Below are positions 34,180 through 43,900 of a DNA stretch of 64,000 nucleotides, one piece after another (position 1 is the first letter of the stretch; every line of letters starts with the position of its first letter). This DNA comes from JBMNOU01 sp050943215 (lineage in GTDB: Bacteria > Bacillota > Clostridia > Christensenellales > SZUA-584), in assembly GCA_050943215.1 (NCBI GenBank), contig JBMNOU010000003.1, positions 1 to 64,000 of the forward strand, read 5' to 3'. The position numbers and the translations under genes were made by a program. Below the pieces are notes generated by a model. That model saw only the letters and a program-made list of their open reading frames with translations. It ran no database searches and had not been told where the DNA came from.

Positions 34180-35466
34180 ATGAGAGAGAAACTTGTGATC
34201 AGAGGCGGAAAACCGCTTAAAGGTATTGTTGCCGTAAGTGGTGCAAAGAATGCCGCTGTCGCCATATTGCCCGCAGTCATATTATGTGAAGCTTTATGCC
34301 AAATAGATAATCTGCCGGATATCGTTGACGTCCACCTTCTCGATGATCTTCTTTGCAGGATGGGGGCAAAAACCAAACTAACAAACGCAACAATGACGAT
34401 TGATGCAAGTGGCATTAAGGAGCATGTAGTCGTTAACAATGCTGTCAAGCAGATGCGCGCATCATATTATCTTGTAGGGTCGCTGCTCGGACGGTTCGGC
34501 AAGGCAGAGGTTGCTCTGCCGGGCGGCTGTGCTATCGGCTTAAGGCCTATAGATCAGCATATCAAAGGCATGAGCGCGCTAGGCGCAACGGTCAAGACAG
34601 AGTACGGCATGCTAAGGGCCGAGGCGCCAAACGGACTTATTGGCACCGATATATACCTCGATGTCGTGTCGGTTGGTGCAACGATTAATATCATGCTGGC
34701 AGCCGTTAAAGCAAAGGGCAAAACGACGATTGTCAATGCCGCTAAAGAACCGCATGTTGTAGATGTTGCCAACTTTCTAAACTGCATGGGCGCAAAGGTC
34801 AAAGGCGCCGGTACGGATATTATCCGCATCACAGGGGTTGATAAATTGCATGGTTGCAATTATTCAATTATACCGGATCAGATTGAAACGGGTACGCTTA
34901 TGATCGCAGCGGCGGCAACCAGAGGCGATCTTACAATCAGCAATGTAATTCCGACGCATATGGAGGCGCTTTCCGCTAAATTGATCGAGATGGGTGTAAC
35001 GGTTGAGGAAGGCGATGAGACGCTGCGTGTCACCTGTACAAAAAGGCCCAAGAATGTCAATATCAAAACATTTCCGTACCCCGGGTTTCCGACAGACTTG
35101 CAGCAGCCGGCCACCGTACTATTGAGTACCGCCGAAGGCGCGAGTATCATTGTTGAGAACATATTTGAATCACGTTTTAAGCATATCAACGAAATCCGGC
35201 GCATGGGTGCTAATGTTTCAATAGATGGAAGAGTCTGTGTTGTGGAAGGTGTCGAGCGGTTGACGGGTGCGCCTGTGCGCGCAACCGATTTAAGGGCGGG
35301 TGCCGCGCTTATTGTTGCAGGGCTGATGGCCGACGGTGTTACAGAAATCACCGGCGTTAAATATATTGATCGGGGATATGACCATATTGAAAGCAAGCTT
35401 AAACAGATCGGTGCGGATATCCACAGAGAAGAACTGACTGACGATGAGAAATATGATTTTTTCTAG
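34180..35466 (+). CDS. murA: UDP-N-acetylglucosamine 1-carboxyvinyltransferase
   Basis: A 428-residue MurA, which adds enolpyruvate to UDP-GlcNAc in the first step of peptidoglycan precursor synthesis. The start VIRGGKPLKGIVAVSGAKN is typical, the reactive Cys that binds fosfomycin is present (LPGGCAIGLRP, about residue 116), and GFPTDLQQP and RAGAALIVAGLMADG follow. The ATG has no ribosome site of its own (see leader ORF). Firmicutes often have two copies; this one lies alone next to noc. Confidence 0.95.
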   Translation: MREKLVIRGGKPLKGIVAVSGAKNAAVAILPAVILCEALCQIDNLPDIVDVHLLDDLLCRMGAKTKLTNATMTIDASGIKEHVVVNNAVKQMRASYYLVGSLLGRFGKAEVALPGGCAIGLRPIDQHIKGMSALGATVKTEYGMLRAEAPNGLIGTDIYLDVVSVGATINIMLAAVKAKGKTTIVNAAKEPHVVDVANFLNCMGAKVKGAGTDIIRITGVDKLHGCNYSIIPDQIETGTLMIAAAATRGDLTISNVIPTHMEALSAKLIEMGVTVEEGDETLRVTCTKRPKNVNIKTFPYPGFPTDLQQPATVLLSTAEGASIIVENIFESRFKHINEIRRMGANVSIDGRVCVVEGVERLTGAPVRATDLRAGAALIVAGLMADGVTEITGVKYIDRGYDHIESKLKQIGADIHREELTDDEKYDFF

Positions 35467-35481
35467 ACAACCTGGCTAACT

Positions 35482-35602
35482 CGCCAATAGTAAGGGATTG
35501 ATGTTGTCTTGGAGTGAAAATATTGTTAGCAACTAAAAAAGAAAAATAGGGCGGAACGGCCGGGCCGTTTTGGGTGCCCTTGTGTTCCGCCAATAGTAGG
35601 GG
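35482..35602. repeat. 15-base direct repeats around a nested hairpin
   Basis: CGCCAATAGTA[A/G]GGG occurs at 35482-35496 and again at 35588-35602. Between them GGCGGAAC (35550-35557) pairs with GTTCCGCC (35584-35591), enclosing the hairpin AACGGC/GCCGTT with loop CGG. The inner hairpin plus TTTT might end murA transcripts; the whole looks like a small repeat element or remnant. Confidence 0.5.
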
Positions 35603-35641
35603 TATTGGGGACAAGTTACATATTCATTGTATTGATCAATT

Positions 35642-36490
35642 TTATTTTGCAAGCTCAATGCTGATAGATACCTTATCTTTGCTCTCATATGCCTGGTAGC
35701 TGACCTTCACGCCGGATTTTTTAATGCGCGACAGCGCTTTTTTTATTGTATTTAAGTATATGCGGTAATCCTTCATGATACAAACTACGTTTTGCCGGTT
35801 AAGCTGGACCGGTTCCTCGCCGTAAAGCTTTGCAAGAGTCCGTTCAACCAGCTCTTCGGTTAGCTTTACAGATAAGTTTTTTTGTTTAATTTCCTTAAGC
35901 AGCTTAAGCTGGGCCTCTTCGTTATGCAGCCGCAAAAGTGCTCTTGCATGACGTTCGGACAGCCTAAAAGTCGTGATCAAATCTTTAACGCTGGTGGGCA
36001 GTTTTAATATTCGCATTTTGTTTGCAACGGTGCTTTGATTTTTTCCAAGTCTCCTTGCTAGTTCTTCCTGAGTCAGCCCATGCTCTTTCATTAGGCTTAA
36101 ATACCCTTCGGCTTCTTCAAAAAAATGTAGATCTTCTCTTTGCAGGTTTTCGATCAATGCAATAACAGCACTGTCTTCATCGATGGCAGGCTGAACAACG
36201 GCTTTAATATGTGTAAAACCCGCTTTACAAACCGCACGCCAACGGCGCTCTCCCGCAATAATCTCATAATAATTGTGACTTAATTTCCTGACGGTAATCG
36301 GCTGCAAAAGCCCGTATTGTTTGATAGAATGTGCAAGTTCGTTCAAACTTTCTTCAGAAAACACTCTTCTTGGCTGATACGGATTTGGACGAATATAATC
36401 TACCGGTATTACTTCCAATGTATTGCCTTCGCTTTTGTCCATATAAAATTTACGCAAGCTATCTGCTTCGGTTTTTTGAAATTTCAGCAA
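35642..36490 (-). CDS. noc: ParB-family nucleoid occlusion protein Noc
   Basis: A 282-residue ParB/Noc-type CTP-dependent DNA clamp. The N-terminal domain has PNPYQPRRVFSEESL and the C-motif GERRWRAVCKAG, with ALIENLQREDL before the HTH, which holds LTQEELARRLGKNQSTVANKM. The short basic N-terminal extension could be the membrane-binding helix of Noc. The start is a TTG 10 bases after AGGAG. It is not beside parA, and it lies next to rlmH and walJ, which favours Noc over Spo0J; the binding site was not found in this window. Confidence 0.82.
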   Translation of the reverse strand: MLKFQKTEADSLRKFYMDKSEGNTLEVIPVDYIRPNPYQPRRVFSEESLNELAHSIKQYGLLQPITVRKLSHNYYEIIAGERRWRAVCKAGFTHIKAVVQPAIDEDSAVIALIENLQREDLHFFEEAEGYLSLMKEHGLTQEELARRLGKNQSTVANKMRILKLPTSVKDLITTFRLSERHARALLRLHNEEAQLKLLKEIKQKNLSVKLTEELVERTLAKLYGEEPVQLNRQNVVCIMKDYRIYLNTIKKALSRIKKSGVKVSYQAYESKDKVSISIELAK

Positions 36491-36704
36491 TATTAATACA
36501 CTCCTTTACATTGCGCACATGCGCCTAAACAAAAACGATAATTAAAAATACTTACAAAAATATGTCTAACTCTTATTTGCTTTTATGTATGCTGAATTCG
36601 GCATAAAAGGTTTTATACCTTTTGACTTGGCAATAATTCCTAATAAACGACATTAATAGTGAAATATATAAAAACTATCAAAAAACATGTCGAAAAAAGA
36701 GATT

Positions 36705-37172
36705 CTATTTATGATATGTCCTTGCGCAGGAAATCATAAATGCCCTGTAGATTTGTTCTAGCAGAACGATTCTGAAAAGCTGGTGCGGCATAGTCAAATC
36801 AGAGAAGGATATCGTTTTTCCAGCACTTTTTTTAAAACTTTCGCTAAGACCGTATGATCCACCAACTGCAAAAGTTATGTCTTTGGCTGATGCTCCTTTT
36901 ATCATTGACGCGAATTCTTCGGATGTTATTTTATCACCGTCGGGTGATAGCGCAATGAGTGCACCTCGGGATGCCTGCCTTAATTGGCGGCTTTCCTCGC
37001 TACGTGCCTTTTCAATGGCTGCGGTCGAAGCGTCTTTAGGCACGAACACTTCTTTTTTTTCTGTTATGACAAGCCGGCAAAAAGAGGTAAGGCGTTTTGC
37101 GTATTCCGCCTCTGCGTCTTTCCAATACTTTTCTTTAAGTTTTCCGATACAAACGATGTGTATGTTTGGCAT
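36705..37172 (-). CDS. rlmH: 23S rRNA pseudouridine-1915 N3-methyltransferase RlmH
   Basis: A 155-residue SPOUT methyltransferase that modifies helix 69 of 23S rRNA. It starts IHIVCIGKLKEKYW and has the knot sequence FAVGGSYGLSE and SFSDLTMPHQLFRIVLLEQIYRAF; it ends in TYHK. I set the start at 37172 (MPNIHIV), which follows AAGGAAG at 5 bases; a longer frame from 37220 lacks a site and family support. It lies downstream of walJ, as in Bacillus. Confidence 0.95.
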   Translation of the reverse strand: MPNIHIVCIGKLKEKYWKDAEAEYAKRLTSFCRLVITEKKEVFVPKDASTAAIEKARSEESRQLRQASRGALIALSPDGDKITSEEFASMIKGASAKDITFAVGGSYGLSESFKKSAGKTISFSDLTMPHQLFRIVLLEQIYRAFMISCARTYHK

Positions 37173-37323
37173 ATGCACTTCCTTGATTATGGCAGACAGT
37201 ACTATTATTATCCGTAACAATGCCAGCCGTCATATCGCCACTTCCTCTGCATCTCTCTAAGAAGATGCGTAAGCACAGACAGTATTGTCACGATCAGGTA
37301 TGTTTTCATATGGGCAACTGCTG

Positions 37324-38118
37324 TTATCTGATATGGAAAACGCCTGTTACTTTGTCCCTGAAGGCCAGCCCAAGGCTGATATCGCGTCCAGGTATGATTC
37401 CCTGTGATAAAAGCTCATCGGTTACCGTTCGAAAAGCCAGCTGCTCCGAATTATTTTCTTTGCTAAGATGCCCGAGAAGGATGGACGATACGCCCGCAGC
37501 TGCAAGCCGGGCAGCGGCATCTGCGGCATCATTGTTGGAAAGATGTCCATGCCGTGATTTGATACGCTGCTTGAGCTGATACGGATACCTTCCGGTACTG
37601 AGCATATTCATGTCGTGATTGGCTTCAAGCAGAACAAGGTCGCACGAAAGCAGCCGGTATTCAACCGATTTGGAAAAATGGCCGAGATCAGTTGCAATGC
37701 CTGCCTTACGTCCTTTGGATGAGACACAGTATCCCACAGGATCCGCCGCATCGTGCGGAATCCCATACGGTTCGATTAAAAGATCGTCAATATAAAAATC
37801 TGTTTTAGAAATAATTCGGGTAAAACGGGTATGCACGTTGCCGAGCTTATTGCCGCAGGCCTGCCATGTGGGCGCTGTTGCGTAAACCGGAATGCCGTAT
37901 TTTCTAGATATGACGCCTACGCCCTGTATATGGTCGCTGTGCTCATGCGTTATGAGTATTCCTTTGATATCCTGTATGCTTTCTCCGATACTGCCAAGTG
38001 CCTCTTCAAGACGTTTGCCAGATACACCTGCATCGATCAGAATTTTTGTCCGATCCGAACGGATCAATATTGCGTTTCCGGACGAACCGGAAAACAATGG
38101 GGTTAAAGATAGCGCCAT
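37324..38118 (-). CDS. walJ: metallo-beta-lactamase fold protein WalJ (YycJ)
   Basis: A 264-residue metallo-hydrolase of the YycJ family. The start SLTPLFSGSSGNAILI is diagnostic, and the metal site HEHSDH (ILITHEHSDHIQG) is intact, with further ligands in IATDLGHFS and EANHD. YycJ is thought to act in DNA processing or coordinate cell division with the envelope regulator WalRK, which is not encoded here. The start MALSLTP is one codon inside a second ATG. It lies 151 bases before rlmH on the same strand. Confidence 0.92.
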   Translation of the reverse strand: MALSLTPLFSGSSGNAILIRSDRTKILIDAGVSGKRLEEALGSIGESIQDIKGILITHEHSDHIQGVGVISRKYGIPVYATAPTWQACGNKLGNVHTRFTRIISKTDFYIDDLLIEPYGIPHDAADPVGYCVSSKGRKAGIATDLGHFSKSVEYRLLSCDLVLLEANHDMNMLSTGRYPYQLKQRIKSRHGHLSNNDAADAAARLAAAGVSSILLGHLSKENNSEQLAFRTVTDELLSQGIIPGRDISLGLAFRDKVTGVFHIR

Positions 38119-38229
38119 CAATTTATCCCTTTCTAGTGTTCACCATTATAGCATAAAGCAAGCCAGATTTGTACGGGTATTGATTAATGTACAAAATATA
38201 TGATATCTTTAGAAAAGGAGAGGAAAAAT

Positions 38230-38748
38230 ATGAAACAGTCGTATGTACAAGTCTATACTGGCAACGGAAAAGGCAAAACCACAGCCGCGATGGGGCTTGC
38301 GATGCGCGCAGCGGGCAGAGGGAAAACGGTTAAAATCGTGCAATTTCTCAAGGGCAGAGACACTGGTGAAATGTTTATTATTGAGAACATAGACAACATC
38401 GCGCTTTTTAGGGTGTCGGACTGCAAAAGATTTTTTAATGCACTAAGTGTTGAAGAAAAAAAGGCTATGCGGCAAAGCGTCTGCAATATGCTACCTGTGG
38501 TTAAAGAATGGCTGGGAGAAGCCGACCTAATGATTTTAGACGAAGCGATGGCAGCCATTTCCTGCGGAATACTTAAAACAGACGAAGTAATATACATCAT
38601 AGATAACCGGGGCAGCACCGAAATAGTGTTGACAGGCAGAGACGCCCCCAAGGCAATACTAAAAAGAGCGCATCTTATAACCGAGATGCGGGAAATCAAG
38701 CATTATTATAAATCAGGCGCGACGGCAAGAAAGGGCATTGAATATTAA
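38230..38748 (+). CDS. cobO: corrinoid adenosyltransferase CobO/BtuR
   Basis: A 172-residue enzyme that attaches the adenosyl group of ATP to cobalt of corrinoids. The P-loop is YTGNGKGKTTAAMG, followed by VQFLKGRDTGE, the conserved LMILDEAMAAI, and the ending HYYKSGATARKGIEY. ATG 38230 lies 6 bases after AGGAGAGG; a frame start at 38200 has no site. It is the first gene of a cobO-cobU-cobS salvage operon. No cobalamin riboswitch is visible in the 110 bases upstream. Confidence 0.93.
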   Translation: MKQSYVQVYTGNGKGKTTAAMGLAMRAAGRGKTVKIVQFLKGRDTGEMFIIENIDNIALFRVSDCKRFFNALSVEEKKAMRQSVCNMLPVVKEWLGEADLMILDEAMAAISCGILKTDEVIYIIDNRGSTEIVLTGRDAPKAILKRAHLITEMREIKHYYKSGATARKGIEY

Positions 38749-38751
38749 ACC

Positions 38752-39309
38752 ATGGGTATTATTATGATAACGGGTGGTGCCCGAAGCGGCAAAAGCGCCT
38801 TGGCTGAAAAAATGTGCCGCGATACAGGAAAAAGGGTGGGTTATATCGCAACAGCAGTGGTGACAGACAGCGATATGCAGTACCGCATACAGCATCACCG
38901 ATCGCAGCGCCCCAAAGAATGGGTCACATTCGAGCAATATTCAAACTTTTCAAAGCTGGATAGAGACAAAAGGTTTGCGGATTGCGACGTATTTGCGCTT
39001 GACTGCATCACTACAATGATCACTAACCTGATGATAGACAGTCATATCGATTTTGAGACCTGCAGCATGGATCAGGTGCAAATGCTTGAGGACCGTATCA
39101 AAAGCGAGACGGATAACCTAATTGCCGTAATGAGAATGCACAGCAAGCAGCTGATCATTGTGACAAACGAAGTGGGGCAGGGCGTTGTTCCATCATACAG
39201 GATGGGCAATCTATTCAGGGACATTTCGGGTAGGATAAACGCGGATATAGCAAAAAAGGCGGACCAAGTCTATTGCATGATATCAGGGCTAAGCCTTAAG
39301 CTGAAGTAA
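38752..39309 (+). CDS. cobU: adenosylcobinamide kinase / guanylyltransferase CobU
   Basis: A 185-residue bifunctional enzyme that phosphorylates adenosylcobinamide and then activates it with GTP. The P-loop is ITGGARSGKSALAE, the guanylate-binding His region is RIQHHRSQRPKEW, and VFALDCITTMITN and TNEVGQGVVPS are conserved. It begins 3 bases after cobO. With cobS it completes the nucleotide loop of adenosylcobalamin; cobT and cobC are not in the window. Confidence 0.93.
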   Translation: MGIIMITGGARSGKSALAEKMCRDTGKRVGYIATAVVTDSDMQYRIQHHRSQRPKEWVTFEQYSNFSKLDRDKRFADCDVFALDCITTMITNLMIDSHIDFETCSMDQVQMLEDRIKSETDNLIAVMRMHSKQLIIVTNEVGQGVVPSYRMGNLFRDISGRINADIAKKADQVYCMISGLSLKLK

Positions 39310-39316
39310 GGGGCAT

Positions 39317-40084
39317 ATGATGAAAAGCTTTCAAGCAATGCTTTCTTTTTTTACTACAATACCAATACGGATAAAATTTGAAATCGACGATGATTTGTAT
39401 AAAAAAGGAATGAAGTATCTTTTTGTTATTGCGCTCATCATTGGCATACCTGTTGGCTTTGCTGCTTATCTGCAGCGGTGGATCGGGTCATATATTGCTG
39501 CGTTTATTTCATTTGGACTATACCTTGTTATAAGCGGTGGATTGCACATTGACGGTCTTGCGGACACAATGGATGCATTTGGCAGCAACAAGGACAGGCA
39601 AAGAATGCTGGACATTATGAAAGATAGCCACATCGGTACTTTCGGCGTATTGTCTATCAGTGTGTATTCTATCGGCATGGTGCTTTTTATTGCACAGGCA
39701 AATTATGCAGTTGCCGGGCTTTTTCCTCTTGTCGGACGGACGGCTGCACTTATGTGCGCGCGCCTTTTCTATTATGCACGGCCGGCCGGAACGGCAAAAT
39801 GCTTTGTTGACGGCGCAAAAACAGTATATGTGGCCGTTTCAGTGTTGGCATATATCGTAATCGTAGTATTATTTTGTTATGATTTTTCAACTTTGAAATT
39901 TGATGGAAGGCATGCCGTTATACTATTTTTACCATACATGCTATCAATAGGAGCGGTTGTTTTATGTGTGTTGGGCATGTCACGAAAGCTCGGCGGTATT
40001 ACTGGAGACGTCATTGGATTTGGCATAGAAGCCTCGCAGTTATTATACTTGCTTGGCTCATCTATACTGCTAAAGATCTGGTAA
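39317..40084 (+). CDS. cobS: adenosylcobinamide-GDP ribazoletransferase CobS
   Basis: A 255-residue integral membrane enzyme that joins adenosylcobinamide-GDP to alpha-ribazole, the last main step of cobalamin synthesis. The active-site motif GGLHIDGLADTMDAFGS is present, as is GGITGDVIGFGIE near the C-terminus. About six membrane segments are visible. It starts 7 bases after cobU, at the second or first of two ATG codons. The operon suggests uptake and completion of corrinoids rather than de novo synthesis. Confidence 0.93.
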   Translation: MMKSFQAMLSFFTTIPIRIKFEIDDDLYKKGMKYLFVIALIIGIPVGFAAYLQRWIGSYIAAFISFGLYLVISGGLHIDGLADTMDAFGSNKDRQRMLDIMKDSHIGTFGVLSISVYSIGMVLFIAQANYAVAGLFPLVGRTAALMCARLFYYARPAGTAKCFVDGAKTVYVAVSVLAYIVIVVLFCYDFSTLKFDGRHAVILFLPYMLSIGAVVLCVLGMSRKLGGITGDVIGFGIEASQLLYLLGSSILLKIW

Positions 40085-40175
40085 CGCTATGTTGCATTAT
40101 TATCGCTTACGAAGGATAAAGCCATCGTGTATTATTTTTGGGTGAAATATGCTACGAAGCGACAAAAAACATTCT

Positions 40176-40203
40176 TTGACAAACTGAGACGGTGATATAT
40201 AAT
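40176..40203 (+). promoter_or_regulatory. sigma-A promoter of the MazG-like gene
   Basis: Perfect TTGACA (40176-40181) and TATAAT (40198-40203) with a 16-base spacer. Because the -10 reaches 40203, translation of the next gene must start further on. Confidence 0.75.
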
Positions 40204-40247
40204 TGAATAAAGAGAAGATAGAGGCTGACAATGAAAGAGGGGCAGTT

Positions 40248-40655
40248 ATGGGAAACTCGATAAATGATATTCATATGGAAGATTTTCAGAATATAGTCAA
40301 TGATCTGCTGATGAGGAACAGGAGCATACTCGATATTATTTCAAAAATTCAGACGAGTGTCGGGCGGGTTAACCGTTCTGTTATAAAGGCTGTGACTCAT
40401 TGCGGCTGCGTGGAGATCGATGGGAAAAAACAAAAGTTTTCCGAAGAAGCCAGCATTGAGAATCTGCAGGAGCTTTTATCGACCCAACTTAACGGTAAGC
40501 TTTGTTCCGAGTGCCGTGTCATGATAGAAGAAGAAATTGGTGGGGCCCTGTTTTATCTTGCGGCTCTTTGCAATGCGCTTGGTATCAGCCTATACGACGT
40601 GATTCTCAAAGAAAAAGAAACGCTAAGTACGCTTGGAAGCTATAGTTTAAGATGA
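40248..40655 (+). CDS. small MazG-like conserved protein
   Basis: A 135-residue helical protein. It has FQNIVNDLLMRNRSILDI, a GRVNRSVIKAVTHCGCVEI stretch, LCSECRVMIEEEIGGALFYLA and the ending LKEKETLSTLGSYSLR. I recall this as a conserved clostridial family related to the N-terminal part of proteins annotated DUF1573 and with a MazG-like helical core; its four Cys might bind a metal. No activity is known to me. ATG 40248 follows AAAGAGGGG and lies about 38 bases after the predicted transcript start, which rules out the upstream TTG at 40203. Confidence 0.6.
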   Translation: MGNSINDIHMEDFQNIVNDLLMRNRSILDIISKIQTSVGRVNRSVIKAVTHCGCVEIDGKKQKFSEEASIENLQELLSTQLNGKLCSECRVMIEEEIGGALFYLAALCNALGISLYDVILKEKETLSTLGSYSLR

Positions 40656-40723
40656 TGACAGCGGCGTTATTATGCTGGATTCTAATAACAAATAGTAAAT
40701 CTCAAAGATAATCCTCAATAAAT

Positions 40724-40773
40724 AGCTGGATTTGTAGAACGTTTATAAATGTTTTACAAAACGGGCTTTTTTT
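40724..40773 (+). terminator. intrinsic terminator upstream of rpoB
   Basis: TTTGTAGAAC (40731-40740) pairs with GTTTTACAAA (40751-40760) with one mismatch, flanked by AGCT/GGCT, and seven T follow (40767-40773). Confidence 0.6.
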
Positions 40774-40776
40774 ATA

Positions 40777-40912
40777 TTGACAAGGGAATCTGATTATAGT
40801 AATATGCTATATTGCATTAGCGTGCTCATAATTGGGGCAGTGTCTCTATTTGGCGGCTTTTAGCTACGCCGGCCGGAGTATTTGTCAGGTTAAAATATTG
40901 TATATTTTAACC
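40777..40912 (+). promoter_or_regulatory. rpoB promoter and leader hairpin
   Basis: TTGACA (40777-40782) and TAATAT (40800-40805) with a 17-base spacer give a likely rpoBC promoter. In the 190-base leader, GGTTAAAATA (40888-40897) pairs with TATTTTAACC (40903-40912). No ribosomal protein gene lies in this gap (40656-40997). Confidence 0.55.
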
Positions 40913-40997
40913 CCGTTTTGGGAATAATCAGTGAGTGCCTTTATCGAAAAAATAAATAAATTGTTTTTTTACATAACAGGAGAGTGGTTTATAGTTT

Positions 40998-43900
40998 ATG
41001 GTGCAGGAAATCAGAATTGGTAAGCGTAACAGAATGAACTTCTCTAAAATTAAAGAAGTTCTGGACATGCCGGATCTTATCGAGATTCAGAAGGACTCAT
41101 ACAAATATTTTTTAGAAGTTGGACTCCGCGAGGTATTGAATGATATCTCACCGATCACCGATTACTCAGAAAACCTTATACTGGAATTTATGGATTACTA
41201 CCTTGACAACAAACCTAAGTACAATGTGGAAGAATGCAAAGAACGCGACGTTAATTACGCCGTGCCTCTTAAAGTTGTGGTTCGTTTGATCAATAAAGAG
41301 ACAGGCGAAATGAAGGAACAAGAAGTGTTTATGGGCGACTTCCCGCTGATGACTGAAAAAGGTACTTTCATTATTAATGGTGCAGAGCGTGTCATTGTCA
41401 GCCAGCTTGTTAGGTCGCCCGGAGTCTATTATGATTATACGATCGACAAATCGGGTAAAAAGCTATATTCTGCGACCGTTATCCCAAACAGGGGCGCTTG
41501 GCTCGAATACGAGACAGACAGCAATGATTGTTATTGGGTGCGCGTAGACAGGACGCGCAAGCTTCCGATGACTGTATTGGCCCGTGCGATGGGGTACGGT
41601 ACCAATCAGGAAATCATTGATCTTCTTGGGGATGAAGATTTTCTGCAAGCAACATTTAAAAAAGATAGCGGACAAAGCACTGACGACGGCCTTATTGAAA
41701 TTTACCGTCGTTTGCGTCCGGGCGAGCCGCCCACAGTTGAGAGCGCAAAGATGCTGATTGACTCTTTGTTCTTTGACCAGAGGAGATATGACTTAGCAAG
41801 GGTCGGCCGGTATAAATATAATAAAAAACTTTCCATTTCTGCTCGTATAGAAGGGTATAAAAGCGCGGAAAACGTTATCAGCGTAGACGGTGAAGTCATC
41901 GTTCAAAAAGGAGAGATAATTTCAAGAGCTATTGCTGAGAAAATCGAAACGGCGGGTATCAACAGCGTTGTTTTGACCGTGGGTGATGCAGAGGTCAAGG
42001 TTGTGGGTAACAACTTTGTCAAAACGGACAGCTATCTTCCTTTTAATCCACTTGAGGCGGGCATCAACGAAAAAGTGCATTTTCCGACATTCCAGGCCAT
42101 ACTTGCCGAGTTTGGCAGTGATGAGCAGGAGCTTAAAAAACAGCTTAAGGCAAACATCGATAAATTGATTCCAAAGCATATTATCGTGGATGATATCATC
42201 GCGTCAATAAGCTATCAGATCGGGCTTAAGTACGGGATCGGGCAAACGGATGACATCGATCACCTGGGCAACCGTCGTCTCCGCAGCGTGGGCGAGTTGC
42301 TTCAGAATCAGATCCGGGTAGGCCTGTCAAGGCTTGAGAGAGTGGTCAGAGAGCGCATGTCGATACAGGACATGGATGTGGCAACACCATCAAATCTAAT
42401 CAACATTCGTCCTGTTACTGCGGCAATAAAAGAGTTTTTCGGATCGTCCCAGCTTTCACAGTTTATGGATCAGACAAACCCACTCGCGGAGCTGACACAT
42501 AAAAGAAGATTGTCCGCTCTTGGCCCAGGCGGCCTTAACAGGGAGCGAGCCTCATTTGATGTCAGGGACGTTCACCATTCACATTACGGCCGGATGTGCC
42601 CGATAGAGACGCCGGAAGGTCCGAACATTGGCCTTATCGGATCGCTTTCTACATATGCGCGTATTAACGAATACGGATTTATTGAATCGCCGTACCGTAT
42701 CATCGATAAAGAAAAGAAGATTATAACGGACGAGATTGTCTACCTGACAGCAGACGAAGAAGATAAGTATGTTGTGGCGCAGGCAAACGAGCCGATAGCT
42801 GAAAATGGTTTTTTTGCTCACCAGCGGGTTATGTCTAGGCGCCAAGATGAAATAGTTGAAGTAAATCGAGACGAAGTCGACCTAATGGACGTTTCTCCAA
42901 AACAGGTTGTATCCGTTGCGACGGCACTAATCCCGTTCCTTGAGAACGACGATGCTAACAGGGCGCTGATGGGCTCTAACATGCAGCGCCAGGCTGTTCC
43001 GCTGATTTGTCCGGAAGCGCCGATCGTCGGCACAGGTATGGAGTATAAAACTGCGAAAGACTCGGGAGCAACCGTACTGGCTTATGAAGACGGTGTGGTT
43101 AAGCACGTGTCAGCAGATTCAATATTAATTCAGGAAGAAAACGGACCCAGAGAATATAAACTGATCAAGTTTTCAAGATCGAATCAGGGAACATGTACAA
43201 ACCAGTATCCGATCGTTAAAATCGGTGAGCGTGTTATCAAAGGTGATATTATTGCCGATGGACCGTCTACAGAAATGGGAGAGCTGGCGCTTGGCAGAAA
43301 TGTACTGATCGGTTTTATGACTTGGGAAGGATACAATTATGAGGACGCAATTCTCGTCAGTGAACGGCTCGTTCATGACGATGTTTTTACATCGATTCAT
43401 ATAGAAGGATACGAGTCAGAGGCGCGGGATACCAAGCTTGGTCCGGAAGAGATTACCCGCGACATACCGAACGTCGGCGAGGATGCTTTAAAAGACCTTG
43501 ACGAGAGGGGCATTATTCGTATCGGTGCTGAAGTGCGCGCAGGTGACATACTGGTTGGGAAGGTTACCCCAAAGGGCGAGACTGAACTGACCGCGGAAGA
43601 ACGTCTGCTTCGCGCTATTTTTGGAGAAAAAGCAAGAGAGGTCAGGGACACTTCCCTTCGGGTACCGCACGGTGAGGAAGGTATTGTTGTTGATGTCAAG
43701 GTATTTACGCGGGAAAACAAAGATGAGCTGACAGCAGGCGTCAACAAGCTGGTCAGATGCTATATTGCACAGAAACGTAAAATCTCTGTGGGGGATAAGA
43801 TGGCTGGACGGCACGGTAACAAGGGCGTTATTTCAAGAATACTGCCCGTAGAAGACATGCCGTTTTTGCCCGATGGCACACCTCTTGATATTGTTCTCAA

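Noticed and set aside
35642..36490. Spo0J/ParB partner of a ParA chromosome segregation system
   Set aside because: No parA is adjacent and no parS-like sequence was seen in the window; the neighbours favour Noc, though this is not proven.
38122..38229. Cobalamin riboswitch before cobO
   Set aside because: The interval is too short and no B12-box or matching stems are present.
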